From positions 34,088,106 through 34,152,105 of the forward strand of contig OZ020303.1 in the NCBI GenBank assembly GCA_963971305.1: 64,000 nucleotides of DNA, given 5' to 3'. The notes beneath the pieces were generated by a model. The model had not been told where the DNA came from, did not search any database, and saw only the letters and a list, made by a program, of their open reading frames with translations. Of this stretch, positions 42,533 through 54,753 are shown piece after piece. This stretch comes from Arcuatula senhousia (taxonomy: Eukaryota > Mollusca > Bivalvia > Mytilida > Mytilidae). Position 1 is the stretch's first letter; every line of letters begins with the position of its first letter. Position numbers and translations under genes: made by a program.

Positions 42533-44340
42533 GCATAAAAGCATAAAGCATAAAAGTTTTATTTAAAGTCGATGGCATTAAAATACATAACATAAGCTCT
42601 GTAGAGCTTTTTATCGACTGACACAAATAAATAATAAACATGATCAACACACATAAAACAACACAATACATATCATGCAGACAAGACATATAAGCATTAC
42701 TAAATTAAAGCACACATAAAGCAAAGCACAAGCTAAAACTAGAGTTATAACTAAAAGCACAAATAGCAAAATTATTAAAAAGCACAAGCAAAGCATGAAT
42801 TAGTAAAAACACAAGCATTGCATAAATTAATGGGCTAAACTAAAGCAGAAATGACAGCACATACATGTATAGCACTAGCTAGATAATACATAAAAATACA
42901 TCCCAGGCTACACCCCCTCAGACCTACAGGATCCACATCTGCAAAAGCTACCGTTCCAGTTGCTTATTAAGCTTTTGAACTGGTTGAGGTTTGAAGCTGT
43001 TCTAAATTCATTAGGTAGCTCATTCCATAGTGTGGCCCCTGCATATCTGAAGGAGTGCAAACCATGGTTGGTTGTCCTTACCCTAGGAACTTCCACTGTA
43101 TTTTCCTTTCTGAAAGAATATTTACTATCTTTAAAAACAAACATATCTTGTAAGTACAGTGGACCTTGTTTATTTAAAATTTTAAAAACTTCTATTGCCA
43201 TTGCTCTGATTCTTCTAATTTTTAAAGATGGTAAACCTGATTTACATAATAGTTGTTCATATGAGCTGTTATAGTCGTCATAAACAAATCTGAGCGCTCT
43301 TTCCTGAATTTTTTCTATTTTTCTAGTGTTGTTCTCTCCACAAAAATGCCATACAATAGGACAATAGTTAAAATTGCACATGATGAATGAAAAATATATA
43401 GTGAGTTTTCCAAGTTTCGACAGGTGTTTACCAATACGTTTTAGTACATTAAGTTGGCGAGATGCCTTTTTACATATATTTGATACATGGTTGTTAAACT
43501 TAAGCTGACTGTCAATAGTCACCCCCAGAAGTTTGACTTCGTTATCACATTTTATAACATTTCCTTTTAGATTAAAGCCAATGTTTTGTTTAGATGTTTT
43601 AGACCCAATAGCAAGAGCTTGAAATTTATCTGGGTTTGCTTTCATGTGGTTATGGGAAAACCAATTTATTAAATTTATACTTTCTGATTCCAAAACTCCC
43701 ACAACCTTGTTTAAGTCAGTATCTGAGTATGACAGCGTATTGTCGTCAGCATAGTTATACAGGTCACTATCTTTGATAAAATGAAAAATATCGTTTAAAA
43801 ATATATTAAACAGCACAGGCCTTAAAATTGAACCTTGCGGCACACCTTTGTACAGATCTTTCCAAGTACTAATATTAACTCCCACCTTTACACATTGTCT
43901 TCTATTTGTTAAATAACTACACAAAAGATTTAATGCTGATTCTGAAAGCCCATATGCTTTTAGTTTTAATAATAATAGGTCATGCGGGAGGCAATCAAAT
44001 GCCTTCGAAAGGTCCATCAGAACTGCAGCAACATATTTGTTGCTATCAACTGCAGATTTCCAGTCTTCTATGATTTTTAGAAGAGCGGTATTACATCCAA
44101 AACCCGGTCTAAAAGCCGAAAGGTACGGGTGAAATATATTTTCGAAAAAATCTAATAGTTGTTCATAGATGGCCCTCTCAAAGAATTTTGAAACCACCGG
44201 CAAGATACTCACTGGTCTGTAGTTACCCACCTCCAATTGACTGTTCTTTTTGTGGGGGGGGGGACTACTTGTGCCTCTTTTAACTTATTTGGAAATGAGG
44301 CTTGTTCAAATGATTTATTTATTAACGGAAGTGTACAGTT
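42533..44340 (-). pseudogene. 5'-truncated non-LTR retrotransposon with open reverse transcriptase
   Basis: Reading leftwards, the frame is open from near 44340 to the stop at 42908, with no break over about 470 codons. Blocks seen: NYRPVSILPVVSKFFERAIY, LMDLSKAFDCLPHDLLLLKL, GVPQGSILRPVLFNIF, the active-site YADD (43742-43753), and LLGVTIDSQLKFNNH. The clade is jockey/CR1-group. The upstream endonuclease is missing. The 3' UTR ends in short TTTATGC-type repeats (42533-42556 on the plus strand), as CR1-like elements do with their tail repeats. It sits inside the left TIR of the 42520-49221 element, whose right TIR shows the uninterrupted site. The first base pairs at 44324-44340 may belong to that TIR. 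Confidence 0.85.
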
Positions 44341-44837
44341 TTAGGGCCTATAAAGAAATGGTGAAATGAACCATTCTAGATTGTACAGTTTAATTTGTTT
44401 TTGCACAAACTTTTCAAATGACACAAAAACGAAGAAGATGTACGATTGCCGTTCGCTTCAAATTTTAAGTAGACATAACATAGAATATAATATAACTCAA
44501 TTACCTGTAATTGTTTGTGATGTCGAATAGAAATTTCAATCTGCACTCCAAATTGATGTGAATAATCGGTTCGTGAACATTAATTGCATTCAACTCGTGA
44601 TCATTGTGTATATGTATCCTCTCAAAAATCATTTCTGCACATTCTTAACATGCACAAACGGGTTAATACATACAGGATTTTATTTAATTTGAACTTTATT
44701 CACCCAAGCCGTGTTTGAAAATCTGAGCGAAATCTATCGCAGTCATTGTACAAAATCTATGGAGGACACTTCACAAAATCTATGGGGGACATTTTTCATA
44801 AAAACATATTTTCACAACATCAGCGGTGTCAGATGTA
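44324..44837 (+). repeat. Left terminal inverted repeat (main part)
   Basis: Matches the reverse complement of 48675-49208, for example 'aaagaaatggtgaaatgaac', 'gaagaagatgtacgattgcc' and 'taattgtttgtgatgtcga'. It contains a small internal duplication, 'caaaatctatgg(a/g)ggaca'. Confidence 0.85.
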
Positions 44838-45689
44838 TAGTTCTTATTTAGCATTAAAGATACCAGAACATAAATAATTCATATTCCCCAAAAAGAATCG
44901 TTTTTCCCCAAGCTTATAGGTGTAGAACAGTTTTATAAATTCAGCTTAGTTGACACCTACAGGATAAATAAAATGTCAAAATAAATGAAAAATGTAACAA
45001 CATAACTGCTGAACTGGGATGATCAATCTTAATAATACAAGACGGAAAGACATAACGAAGCACACGCCAGAGAAATTGAAGGTATGATCCTATATATAAT
45101 TTCCAAAACTCGGTCTTATAGCGCAAAATCTCCTTCTTCCATAGCGAATAACCTGTCATTTAGAAGTAGCAGTTGCTGATCTTTTTCAGATCAAAACGTT
45201 TTTTTTCACGATTTGCTTCATAGGTTTGCTCCATAGTGGCTACATACTAGTATATAGTAAAAATATATGAATTAAAACAATTTTGGCGTGCTCAGAACAG
45301 GGTATGTTATACAACGTTCCCTTGTATAACACGGTACGTTTTTCTGCAAATGTCTTGATTCTAACAAGGGTCGGTCCAGAACAGGTCAATGGCAGCTGCA
45401 CATGTTTATCATAAATCATAGATAGTAGTATCACATTAAAGGACATGTTGTTTAACTAGCAGTATATTTAATTAAAGAAGCCAAGTTTCAGTTCTGTATT
45501 CCAAAAACCTGGAAGGAGTTGCGTGACGAAGGATCACTTTGTCCTCAGGCTACCTGTGCGGCAACTGTGCGGCAATCATATATCGCTAGTCCGAGAAGAC
45601 TTAAATTAAAAATAAAATCATCGTAAATACAAACCACACAACTTAAACAAAAAAAAAACATATTACAACCAAATCGCATAACGCGAACT
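44838..45689. other. Interior of the 6.7 kb element, unassigned
   Basis: No transposase similarity in any frame that I can recognise; ORFs are below 75 codons. A partial family B unit is at about 45476-45560. Confidence 0.4.
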
Positions 45690-46612
45690 CTTCAGTTAAA
45701 CTAGTCGAAGCAGCCACGTTACATATCCACACGCTAGTATATGGGGCAAATAACTGAAAGAGATGAACAGGAACTACAATTGTAATTTATTGTTGTTAGA
45801 CTTATTACTGGTTTTGTGGCAAGTAATAATAACCTGCAAATTGATTTTTTTATATAAAATATAAGATTATTAATATATGGTTTAAGGGTAGGTACATTTC
45901 TAAACTAATTTGTAGGTACATTTCTAAACTAATTCTTAGGTTAATTTGGCTGACACAAAAATTAAAGTCTCAGTTCCATTTCAAAATAACCTGGAACAAT
46001 ATGCCCTATGGCTACATATGTATCCCAGTCGCTTGGGGCATCTACATACACACTGCAACTACTGAGCAAAGATTCAGTTCTACAGGTTTTGTTACAAAGG
46101 AATAATTAGCCCTTAGGATACCTATGCAGCCAAGCCCCTAGGGGCATTATAAAAACTAAGAAACCTTTGGCAGAATCTAATTCCTTAGTGCAATAACTCA
46201 GTCAAGTTTCAATTCTGTATTCCAAATATCATGGGAGGAGTTGCGTGACGAAGGAATAAATTATCCTCAGCTACCTGTGCAGCCCAGCCCTAAGGGGCAT
46301 TATCAAAATTCAGAAACCTTCAGCAAAATCTACACCCATAGTGTAACTACTGAGCCAAGTTTCAGGGAAGGAGTTGGGTAACGAAGGAATAGTGTGCCCT
46401 TAGGCTACCTATACAACCCAGCCCCTAGGCCGGGGGAGGCATTATTAAAATTCCGAAACCTTCGGCACAATCCCTACCCACAATACAATCAATGACCCAA
46501 GTTTCATATTTCTACTCCCAGTGGTTTCAGAGATTATCTTGGACATTAACGCCATACGTACGCCGACATACGAAAAACATTATCCCCGCGCTTTCGCTAG
46601 CATGGGTATAAC
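45690..46612 (+). mobile_element. Hairpin-ended tandem-core element, family B copy 2
   Basis: Starts 'ttcagttaaactagtcgaag' and 'cagccacgttacatatcc'; ends 'cgccatacgtacgccgacat', then CCCCGCGCTTTCGCTAGCATGGGTATAA, with the hairpin slightly mutated. Core units match copy 1. Nested in the 6.7 kb element. Confidence 0.7.
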
Positions 46613-46759
46613 GAGAATGAACGTTCTTAAAGAGTTCATTAGTTCCTGCTTGATATGAAGCACATCCGTCACTTTGTCAGCACTCGATAAAGTGCATGTG
46701 GCAGTTTTCGGACGACCCCTCATAGAAGACCATTATGGTTTTAGGATCAGGGGACAATT

Positions 46760-47282
46760 TTAATCTGATAAAGACTTTTGTAGAACAAATGGAGATTTTT
46801 TGTAGAGTTTAATGAGCTGAAGGTTTTAGCAAGCAACTGATTTTCTCTATCTGAAATAGTTTGCTTTCTATTGGGCCAAAAAACAGGGAAAATCGCTATT
46901 TATGGCCTTTAAAGGGCCATAACCGCTATAAAGGGTAATCTGACGACTTCACCCAATGGAGGCTTTTGTAGAACTTTTGATTCCAAAGACCCTAAGAATC
47001 TTTTGATATTTTGTATCTGTTATAGTTGCTGAGTTAAAAGCCATTTTAAATAAGTCTACCCTATGTTCTATTTTTAGTAACAGTGGTCATGTTTTTTTAT
47101 CGAATCAATTCAAAATGAACTTCGTTTGTTGCCAACGTGTCAAATATCAATCCTGTAAAGTTTCAGTTAAATTGGTTAAGTGGTTTCAGAGGAGAAGATT
47201 TTAAAAAGTGTTAACGGACGACGACGACGGACGCATATATAGTGATTGCATAAACTTACATGACATCGTCCAATTGAGCTAA
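46760..47282 (+). mobile_element. Family A fragment (tail plus one core unit)
   Basis: One diverged core unit ('agagtttaatgagctgaagg', 'agcaagcaactg'), then the family A tail 'gtttcagaggagaagatttt', (GACGACGACGG) and a decayed CCAATTGAGCTAA end. The left half is missing. Confidence 0.65.
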
Positions 47283-48674
47283 AATTATTTTTTGGTCAAA
47301 ATATTAAAACTAGATATATGGTGAATTTGATCAGATGTAATACGAGAAAAGGCTTCAGCTAGCATCATAATTGATTTTGATATTTACATGTGTACATTCA
47401 GTTGTTTGCTGTCAACTTTGCCTGTTGATAGCAACCAGACATGTATCAGATTCGCATCAATAGCAAAAAAGCATTTTTGCGAATCGCACCTGGTAAATCA
47501 GTGTCTTTTTGTTACAATCGAACATTTCACGCAGTTTCGAAGCGATAATTTTGGTTTGGGTCACGTGTAAAAATCCACTAAGAACTAGTTTGCTTGCTAA
47601 AATGTTCGGCATCGTTCTTCGTAAACTAGACAATTTTTAGATAATCATACGAAATAGTAAGTTAGGCCACCTCTCTCCAAAAGATTTTACTGATCAAACT
47701 TTTCGACGAGGTTGAATAAAAATTGTACACATACATGTAAAGCATATTTTTAATTTGGTTGCAGAAAAAAAAAGCTTAAAAATACATCAGAGTTAAGCCT
47801 TTTAAAAACAGAATAAAGAGAAAGGTGTCTGAGTCTACAGTCTGTCCGTTCAGCTCTACAAAAGTCTCCTTTGGTGGAAATTTAGCCCTTTTTGCAGCAG
47901 TGTCTTTTCCGTATTAAAAAGTATAAACTGATTAACAAAAGTAAATCCCACTTGCAGGCACCATCAGAATAATAAGATTTAGCTTTTATCATAAAAAAGT
48001 TTATGATTTCTGTTTTTGTATTGAAATTACCGAAGTGATTCGACCTGAGATTCAAGGTCAATAGTGCTAAAGTACCACTTGGGTATTTGCAAGTTTTATC
48101 AACTGGATGCCTTTAAACAGTTCATGAGATAATAAAGTGTTCATATATTTGATAAACTTTCTGTCATTTTAAGATATATACTCTGTGTCAAAAGATGAAA
48201 ATGTAGATATGTTGGTCTTCAACTGAGGCATATATGCACAAAGCTTCATCAGCTATACGTGCATTACGTGAGCTAGGAAGTACTTATGAAATTTAACAGC
48301 AATAGTTAATATAAAGCAATCGTAAGGTCCATGTTTCTGTAGAATAAAAAAAAACTTTATGATATCCAAATAGAAATTAAAGGGTTCTCAATAACTATTT
48401 CATGTATACTAGTACTTAATCCATCCAACGTTTTGTAAGTCAGGAAGAAACGTGCTCGAAAATCTCCATTTGATACAGCACATGACAGGAAACACTTTTT
48501 ATATGTTGGAATACATGTGCATATGCGTATACGATATGTGTTTGAATAAAAAAAATATTCCCATCCCTGGATTTATAAAATATTTTATCTTTGTTTCATA
48601 TGCCTACTCATTATTTTCTTATAATAATTATATGAATTATTTATGTTCTGGCATTATTTATGCCATATGAAAAT
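47283..48674. other. Interior of the 6.7 kb element, unassigned
   Basis: AT-rich; no coding capacity recognised. Confidence 0.4.
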
Positions 48675-49221
48675 TACATCTGACGCCGCTGATGTTGTGA
48701 AAATATGTTTTTATGAAAACTGTCCTCCATAGATTTTGTGAAGTGTCCTCCATAGATTTTGTACAATGACTGCGATAGATTTCGCTCAGATTTTAAAACA
48801 CGGCTTGGGTGAATAAAGTTCAAATTAAATAAAATCCTGTATGTATTAACCCATTTGTGCATGAGAAGAATGTGCAGAAATGATTTTTGAGAGGATACAT
48901 ATACACAATGATCACGAGTTGAATGCGATTTATGTTCACGAACCGATTATTTACATCAATTTGGAGTGAACTTTTTAAAAATCAAGTGTGCAGATTGAAA
49001 TTTCTATTCGACATCACAAACAATTACAGGTAATTGAGTTATATTATATTCTATGTTATGTCTACTTAAAATTTGAAGCGAACGGCAATCGTACATCTTC
49101 TTCGTTTTTGTGTCATTTGAAAAGTTTGTGCAAAAACAAATTAAACTGTACAATCTAGAATGGTTCATTTCACCATTTCTTTATAGGCCCTAAAACTGTA
49201 CACTTCCGTTCCTACACTGTG
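48675..49221 (-). repeat. Right terminal inverted repeat
   Basis: Uninterrupted partner of the left TIR, ending TTCCTACACTGTG. It shows the pre-insertion state of the site where the retrotransposon entered the left TIR. Confidence 0.85.
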
Positions 49222-49341
49222 AGTAAGATAAGTAAAGAAAAGCCATGAAAACAAATAGTTACGAATCGATCATAACAAATTCGCAAAAATATCCCATCGC
49301 GTAGATTACATTAGAAGGACTCAATATTCCATGATCAAATA

Positions 49342-51200
49342 GAGAATTCTCGATAACTTACGAACGAAAGAAAACGAACGAAACTTTACCTATATATACG
49401 AAAGAGACAAAAGGATCCTTTATTTCGTATGTTTTGACGAAAGATCAAACGTAACTACTCGGAGAACAATTCACAGCCGAAGATTTACGAATTGTTATTT
49501 TGTCATTTAAATGATGTTTTATAGCAGCGATTGCTTGAATTTGAAGTAAATATAATCTTTTACATATAACGGATTACATTAATCGTAACAGGGAGCTTCT
49601 TTACTCAGACGGCTGAGCAATCACGTTCAATGGGAACAATAGAGATTTTTATATTCGAAATGAACACAACTACATAGGGGCGGATCCAAATTTTTTTCAA
49701 ATGGGGGGGGGGGGGTGTCGCCTTTTATAGTATAGTGAGAATGAAAGGGGTTTCAGGTTAATTTTGCTGAATTTCTTCCCGAAAGTTTCAAAATCTACCA
49801 AGAAAAGAGCGCGTTCCAACCCCGGAACTCCCCATGTGAGCAATTTGGCACTTGTTGTCAATAATTGCTTTAAATTACAAGATACACCTTTGCCATAAGC
49901 AGGAAGTGCTTCCTTTTCGGTACATTCGAGTTCAGACAACGGCGACGGTGCATTGTGCTTCAACAAGCAGAAGTTGCTTACGCTACAAAGCATCGGAGTT
50001 TCCTTAGGTCATTTTTACGGAAATCGGAGTAGCTGATTACATTTAAGTTTTTAGTCTATTACTTCGTAGTGCCGTTGACATCTGCATCTCTTGCTTTTAA
50101 TTGCCTTCTTTATTACTATGAGATTTGAATGTCCATTTTGGATTTTTAATACTTTCATAGGAAACGTACCAACTTCACCTTATTTTGCGTGCTTTCACTA
50201 AACAAATAAAGCCCCAAAATATCAATGAAAAAAAATATACAATAAATAACGATTGCTATAATTTTCAAACACGATTTTTATGTATGGCATTTTAATTTTA
50301 TTTTTATTCGTATACTGCTGTAAAAGATTGCTCCTCTCAACATGCATACACATCTTAACAAATTTTATACTTTTCAGCGTAAAGGGAACGAGCAACGCGG
50401 TTTTTTAATGTTAATTTATTCATATTTATGTACAGTCCATATATGCATAGAAGTAATAAGTGATGTTTTCATTAGACACCTTATTTATGCATATAACCGT
50501 TCATTTTTACATCAACTGACTTTTTGTAGGGTTGAACAAATGTCCAAAAATACCATTGAATGTTGCAGGGTTTTCTCTATATTATACAACCCAACTGAAA
50601 AGTGGGCGGAATATTGTGATAGGGTGTCCGTTCGTCCTTCCATCCGTCTTTCGCCGGGTGTCCTCCCATCTGTTACATCTTATCCACAACTCTCATAAAC
50701 TCATCAATAATCAAACAATTTTGTGAGAGACGTAGATGATGATCTTCTATTTTAAAGTTTGATCTGTTTTATTTTGGGGTTTTCCATAGCACTAAGCAAA
50801 ATACGGATTTACTAGTAGTCATTAGAGGTTAGGTTCATCCATTTCTTATCTGCAACTCTTTCTTAACTGTTCAATGGATTTCATGAAACTTTTAAACAAT
50901 CTATGTTATATAATATGTAGAGTACCTCCTATTTAAAAAAAAATGATCTAGTAGATTTTGACCTTTTTGAGTTGGGAGGATGGGGTATTTATTTGTGAGA
51001 AGCCAGCTGCCAGCTTTTCTAGTTTTTTAGTTTAGAAATTAAAATAAAAATAATTTTAATATAAAAAAGGTCATAAGTATCTAAAACTTTCAAAAAGACA
51101 GGGTATTTAGAATTTTAAACAATAAATTCTCCCTGACAAAAATCACCTTTTCGTTTGGTTAGGTAAAGTTACGTTCGTTCGTCAGTTATCGAGAATTCTC
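49342..51200. mobile_element. TIR element with TA target, mariner-like ends
   Basis: The ends are GAGAATTCTCGATAACT (49342 on) and AGTTATCGAGAATTCTC (to 51200), each next to TA. The inverted match extends with 'acgaacgaa' and 'aactttacct'. TA duplication is the hallmark of Tc1/mariner. No transposase is seen inside; a poly-G run is at 49704-49715. The ORF at 49697-49993 is unassigned. Confidence 0.55.
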
Positions 51201-51432
51201 TAATAAAACACGAGACAAAATTTGGTACTGAAAACGCGAAATTTAAACCACGCGAAATTATCCCCTTTTCATTGTTTTTTAATGAATCATTGTTTTATTC
51301 TTAAAATATTCTCTCAAAACAAATTTGGATTAAAGGCCATGCAAGTTTCTGTACATCAAGACTGGACTTGTTGGCCACATATCTTAATACCTTCTATTAT
51401 AAGTTTGTAGAAATGCTTTTCATTCATAATTA

Positions 51433-51555
51433 TATAAAAACCTAGTTTCTGATAGAAAATAATCTACACTATAACTCTTGCGCTTAGTACTGGTATTTTT
51501 TTTCAAGACACAAAGTAAGATAAGGGAAAAAAAGCCATGAAACAAACAGTTATTT
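51433..51555 (+). repeat. Repeat Y, uninterrupted copy (empty site)
   Basis: Contains 'caagacacaaagtaagataa' at 51505-51524 without any insertion, and 'agccatgaaacaaacagtta' as at 49247-49260. It serves as the empty site for the 42520-49221 element. Confidence 0.75.
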
Positions 51556-51630
51556 CATTTGATGATAATCTATATTTACAACAAAATAGTGTATTTTAAG
51601 TTACATGTATTAGAAATAATTTTGAATCAG

Positions 51631-52018
51631 GTAATAGCGAGCTCTTCGTGCCCGCTCGAGCGGAAAGCTCTACGGTATTTGTTTCCGCGAGAAATTTGCT
51701 AATGCTGATTTAGAGTTTTTATGGTCCGGAAAGGGTTATTATTTTTACAGGACCGGAGTGAATGTTAAAATAATTTATAAGAAAAGAAATAATGCTTAAA
51801 AAATAATAATAAATTGCGCTTTTTACAAGAAAATAATATTCTTAAAATAATAAATACACATAAGCTGCTCGTTTCGTCTTGGTTATATGCACGTACGAAA
51901 CTAACGTGTCTCGAAGCTTAATCGCCCCATACCATCTCGCCCCAAATACATTATATAAACAAAACGCAGTTCCTTTTAGCTATGCTCGCATTTAGGCAAT
52001 GCCTACTCCATATTATAT
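51631..52018 (-). repeat. Dispersed element, copy 2 (inverted partner of 9513-9955)
   Basis: Reverse complement of the copy at 9513-9955; about 55 bp shorter because the middle differs. The CCGCTCGAGCGG palindrome and GCGAGC end are both kept. Confidence 0.6.
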
Positions 52019-52894
52019 CGATTACAAAACTTACATCGTACCCAGGATTGTTATAAGAAGAAATGGACTTTTACCATTCTTCTGTTAGTGCTGTAATCTA
52101 TTTGGAAAATATTGGTCACAGTCAGCATCCTAAGTATGCATTGTGCTAAGCATCACTAGGTGCATTTACCTTTCCAATAAATGATGTGGCACTTGTCTTT
52201 AAGTGGTAATGAACTTTAACTACTAGTATTATTCTGTTAGTGGTCATTCACTCGAAAGAAGATAGATCATAGCCAGCGCCCGAAGCATGCTTTGTGCTCA
52301 GCATCACTAGGTGGAACTACCATACCAATATGGTTGATGCCGGGGGTTGATGTGGCAATTATCTGTAAGCAAGAATGGACCTTGACCACCTTCGGTATGT
52401 TGATGCGAACTCCGACGCTCGGGGTATCACAATAACCCCCAATGCGTCCTGTTCGTTAGTTAAAATTCTAATCGATATTTGAAATCATTGAATTATGAAT
52501 ACATAACTTTTCTGTAATTCTTTTATTTTTGTTTTCAATGTATATCAACAGATCGAGTCAACTAGATTCAGTTTGATTTTTTCATCAATCAAACAATGTT
52601 CTGAAAGAGTAGATATCTGACGGGGGACAGGATCATGGTATGAAAAAATCAAATTTTAGATATCACAGTTCACGGGAAAAAAATTATTTTAATCACAATT
52701 CAAGAAAAATAACAAATGAACCAATCAACAAATAACAAAAATACCCTCATCAATCAATTCGTAGATGTGCCTGGGCTGATTTTTTTTGGCAAGAAGAAAA
52801 ACCGTCTTTGCATCTTATCATTCATTTTCTTCGTCAGTGGGCTCAATTCCAATTACTTTTTCACATATAGCCCAAACACTGTCTATTAAGTACA
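52019..52894. other. Unassigned repeat-rich stretch
   Basis: Contains two diverged units near 52110-52330 ('gcattgtgctaagcatcact' and 'gctttgtgctcagcatcact'), about 165 bp apart, and a possible end hairpin near 52417-52439. Probably another tandem-core element. No gene. Confidence 0.4.
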
Positions 52895-53525
52895 TATCCT
52901 TTCATTGGAAGACCGATCCTGAACCAAAATACGACAGAAGTCCGATCCTGAGATTAATATGCAAATTACCACAGGACTGCTCCTTGACATAAACAAAACT
53001 TTCAAATCTAAATTGTGAACATCTTTCAACATATATTCGTACAACATGAATGACAATTGGTGGCTTCCGATTAAAAAATGCTTCCAGAGTTGCGTTTCGG
53101 TAAGTAAAGCCCATAGTTTTGTGTAAAATTACCGATTTCAGGAGAAATGCCCGCTTCGATTTTCATTTCAGATTTTCGCCTTTGTGAGTCTTATATGGAA
53201 AATCCAACCGTGCTTTTTTCCGTCGGTCTTTTATATGTAGTTGACAATTCTATTACCTTCCTTCGGAGATATATACGATTTTGTAAAATGCTGTAGATTT
53301 CATACAATATCACTGAAAAGACAACCCCCTGGTTTGACCCAACGAAGTGTCTGCCATCTTGAAATGACCGATCCTTCTCACGTACACGACAGTGATTATG
53401 GAATTTCTAACATCACGGGAAATAAATTTGATATTTCAATCGCTCGACATGCCTAGCCATTAAAACCATCAAATTTATTTCCCTTGATGTTAGAAAATCC
53501 ATAATCACCTCGATCGCATTGTAGA
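52895..53525 (-). repeat. Long inverted repeat L, right copy
   Basis: Reverse complement of 40865-41410, carrying an extra hairpin insertion at 53399-53501 that the left copy lacks. Confidence 0.7.
53399..53501. mobile_element. 103-bp hairpin MITE with TA duplication
   Basis: Arms TGGAATTTCTAACATCA (53399-53415) and its near reverse complement at 53485-53501, with longer pairing through 'ataaatttgat'. Flanked by TA on both sides (53397-53398, 53502-53503). The partner repeat at about 40875-40890 reads 'gattatcactg' without it, an empty site. Confidence 0.75.
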
Positions 53526-53837
53526 AGCTATATTTATCACATTTTGTTCAAGTTATAGCACGGACACCAAATTTCTATATAGACAACAACGACGCGACGA
53601 CTACCACGACGTCGCCATAACAATATTTTTGTTGCGGTCGTATAAAAATCGTACGATTAAAAAATTGTAAGGCTGATGTGCACTTGGCATTATGCCTTTA
53701 AAGGCAAAAAGAAAAACCAGTCAGGTATTGAAAAAGAATAGACCTGTCATCAACCAAAGACTGGCAAATGGAGGGATAAGGCCGTTAAGAAAGCTGGGAC
53801 TGTCACTAAAGATGACAGCACTTAGAAGAAAGGACTA

Positions 53838-54060
53838 AACAAGAAGCAAAGAGACAGCAATGGGTTATTCTAGTGTCAAAAGTCCAAAAGGGCAACGACA
53901 AAATCGATAAACACGAACAAGAACAATGCGAGGAAATACAGAACATAAAAACACAAAAAAAACGAGCAGAAATCAACAAAGCAAAACCAAGTCGTAAGAA
54001 GGAGTGAACTCAGGTGATCCGCAAGATTAAGCCGTTCCTGCCTGCTATAGCACACCCGTT
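53838..54060 (+). repeat. Dispersed repeat family J, copy 4
   Basis: Contains 'gaagcaaagaga', 'gggcaacgacaaaatcgata', 'gagtgaactcaggtgatccg' and 'gccgttcctgcctgct'. The longest copy in the window. Confidence 0.65.
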
Positions 54061-54751
54061 GCACTGTTAATTTTCCAATTCAGTGTGTCAAATCCGGTAA
54101 TGGAAGACTAAACAAAACACTATGACAAACCGACATCTGCACTCATCTGCGACATAGAAATCCTAATTTGTCTACCGTAAAATTTCTCGAGTGAAGACAG
54201 CAACCGAGGAGCAACATAACCTTGTGTTAAAAATTTTTGTGTCAAATGTGACGCTTTTCCAAGAAAATCGATGTAATTTCCTCAAGCTCTGAAGTAACGA
54301 ATCAATTGTGATACGTAAACTCCGTAAGCTGGAGCAGACGGAATGTTGCTATACATGAAGGGAAAGTTGACAATTGGAAAGTTGGTCATCACGCGTACGT
54401 TTGTAATAGAGTTGAAAGTTTTCCTTGAGAGTCAAATTCGAGATGCAGATCTAAATATGAAGCAGACTTTGTAGAATCCGTTGTGGTCTTTATCTCAAGT
54501 ACCTGTGGATATATGGGATGGAGAAAGTCACCAAATCGAGAACTGTTCAGTGAAAGGATATCGTCATTATATCGGAAAGTGAGGCTAAGAGAGAGCGCTA
54601 GTCTACGATCTTTTTGTCTAGAAGAGATTGTAAGAAGTCTGCTTCATATGAACGAAGAAACAAATCAGCAAGCAAAGGTGCACATGCAGTTAGTGCCAAT
54701 TGGAATCCCTATTCAATGACAACAATGAAACACCATGCAACATTGAGGCGC
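54061..54751. other. No gene recognised
   Basis: An ORF at 54483-54719 and its neighbours show no family resemblance, though the region 54300-54720 is less AT-rich than its surroundings and could be degenerate coding sequence of an unknown element. Confidence 0.35.
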
Positions 54752-54753
54752 AA

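Larger units (their letters stand above)
42520..49221. mobile_element. 6.7 kb TIR transposon, CACAGTG ends and 5-bp target duplication
   Basis: The left end CACAGTGTAGGAA (42520-42532) continues, after a nested retrotransposon, at 44324-44837. The right end is the reverse complement, 48675-49221, giving TIRs of about 0.53 kb with small differences. The flanks are AGTAA (42515-42519) and AGTAA (49222-49226). The intact host repeat at 51509-51519 (acaaagtaagata) has AGTAA once, an empty site. A CACAGTG end with 5-bp duplication fits the Transib/RAG-like class best; Chapaev-type elements duplicate 4 bp. No transposase ORF is visible, so it is non-autonomous. The interior holds a family B copy and a family A fragment. 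Confidence 0.75.
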
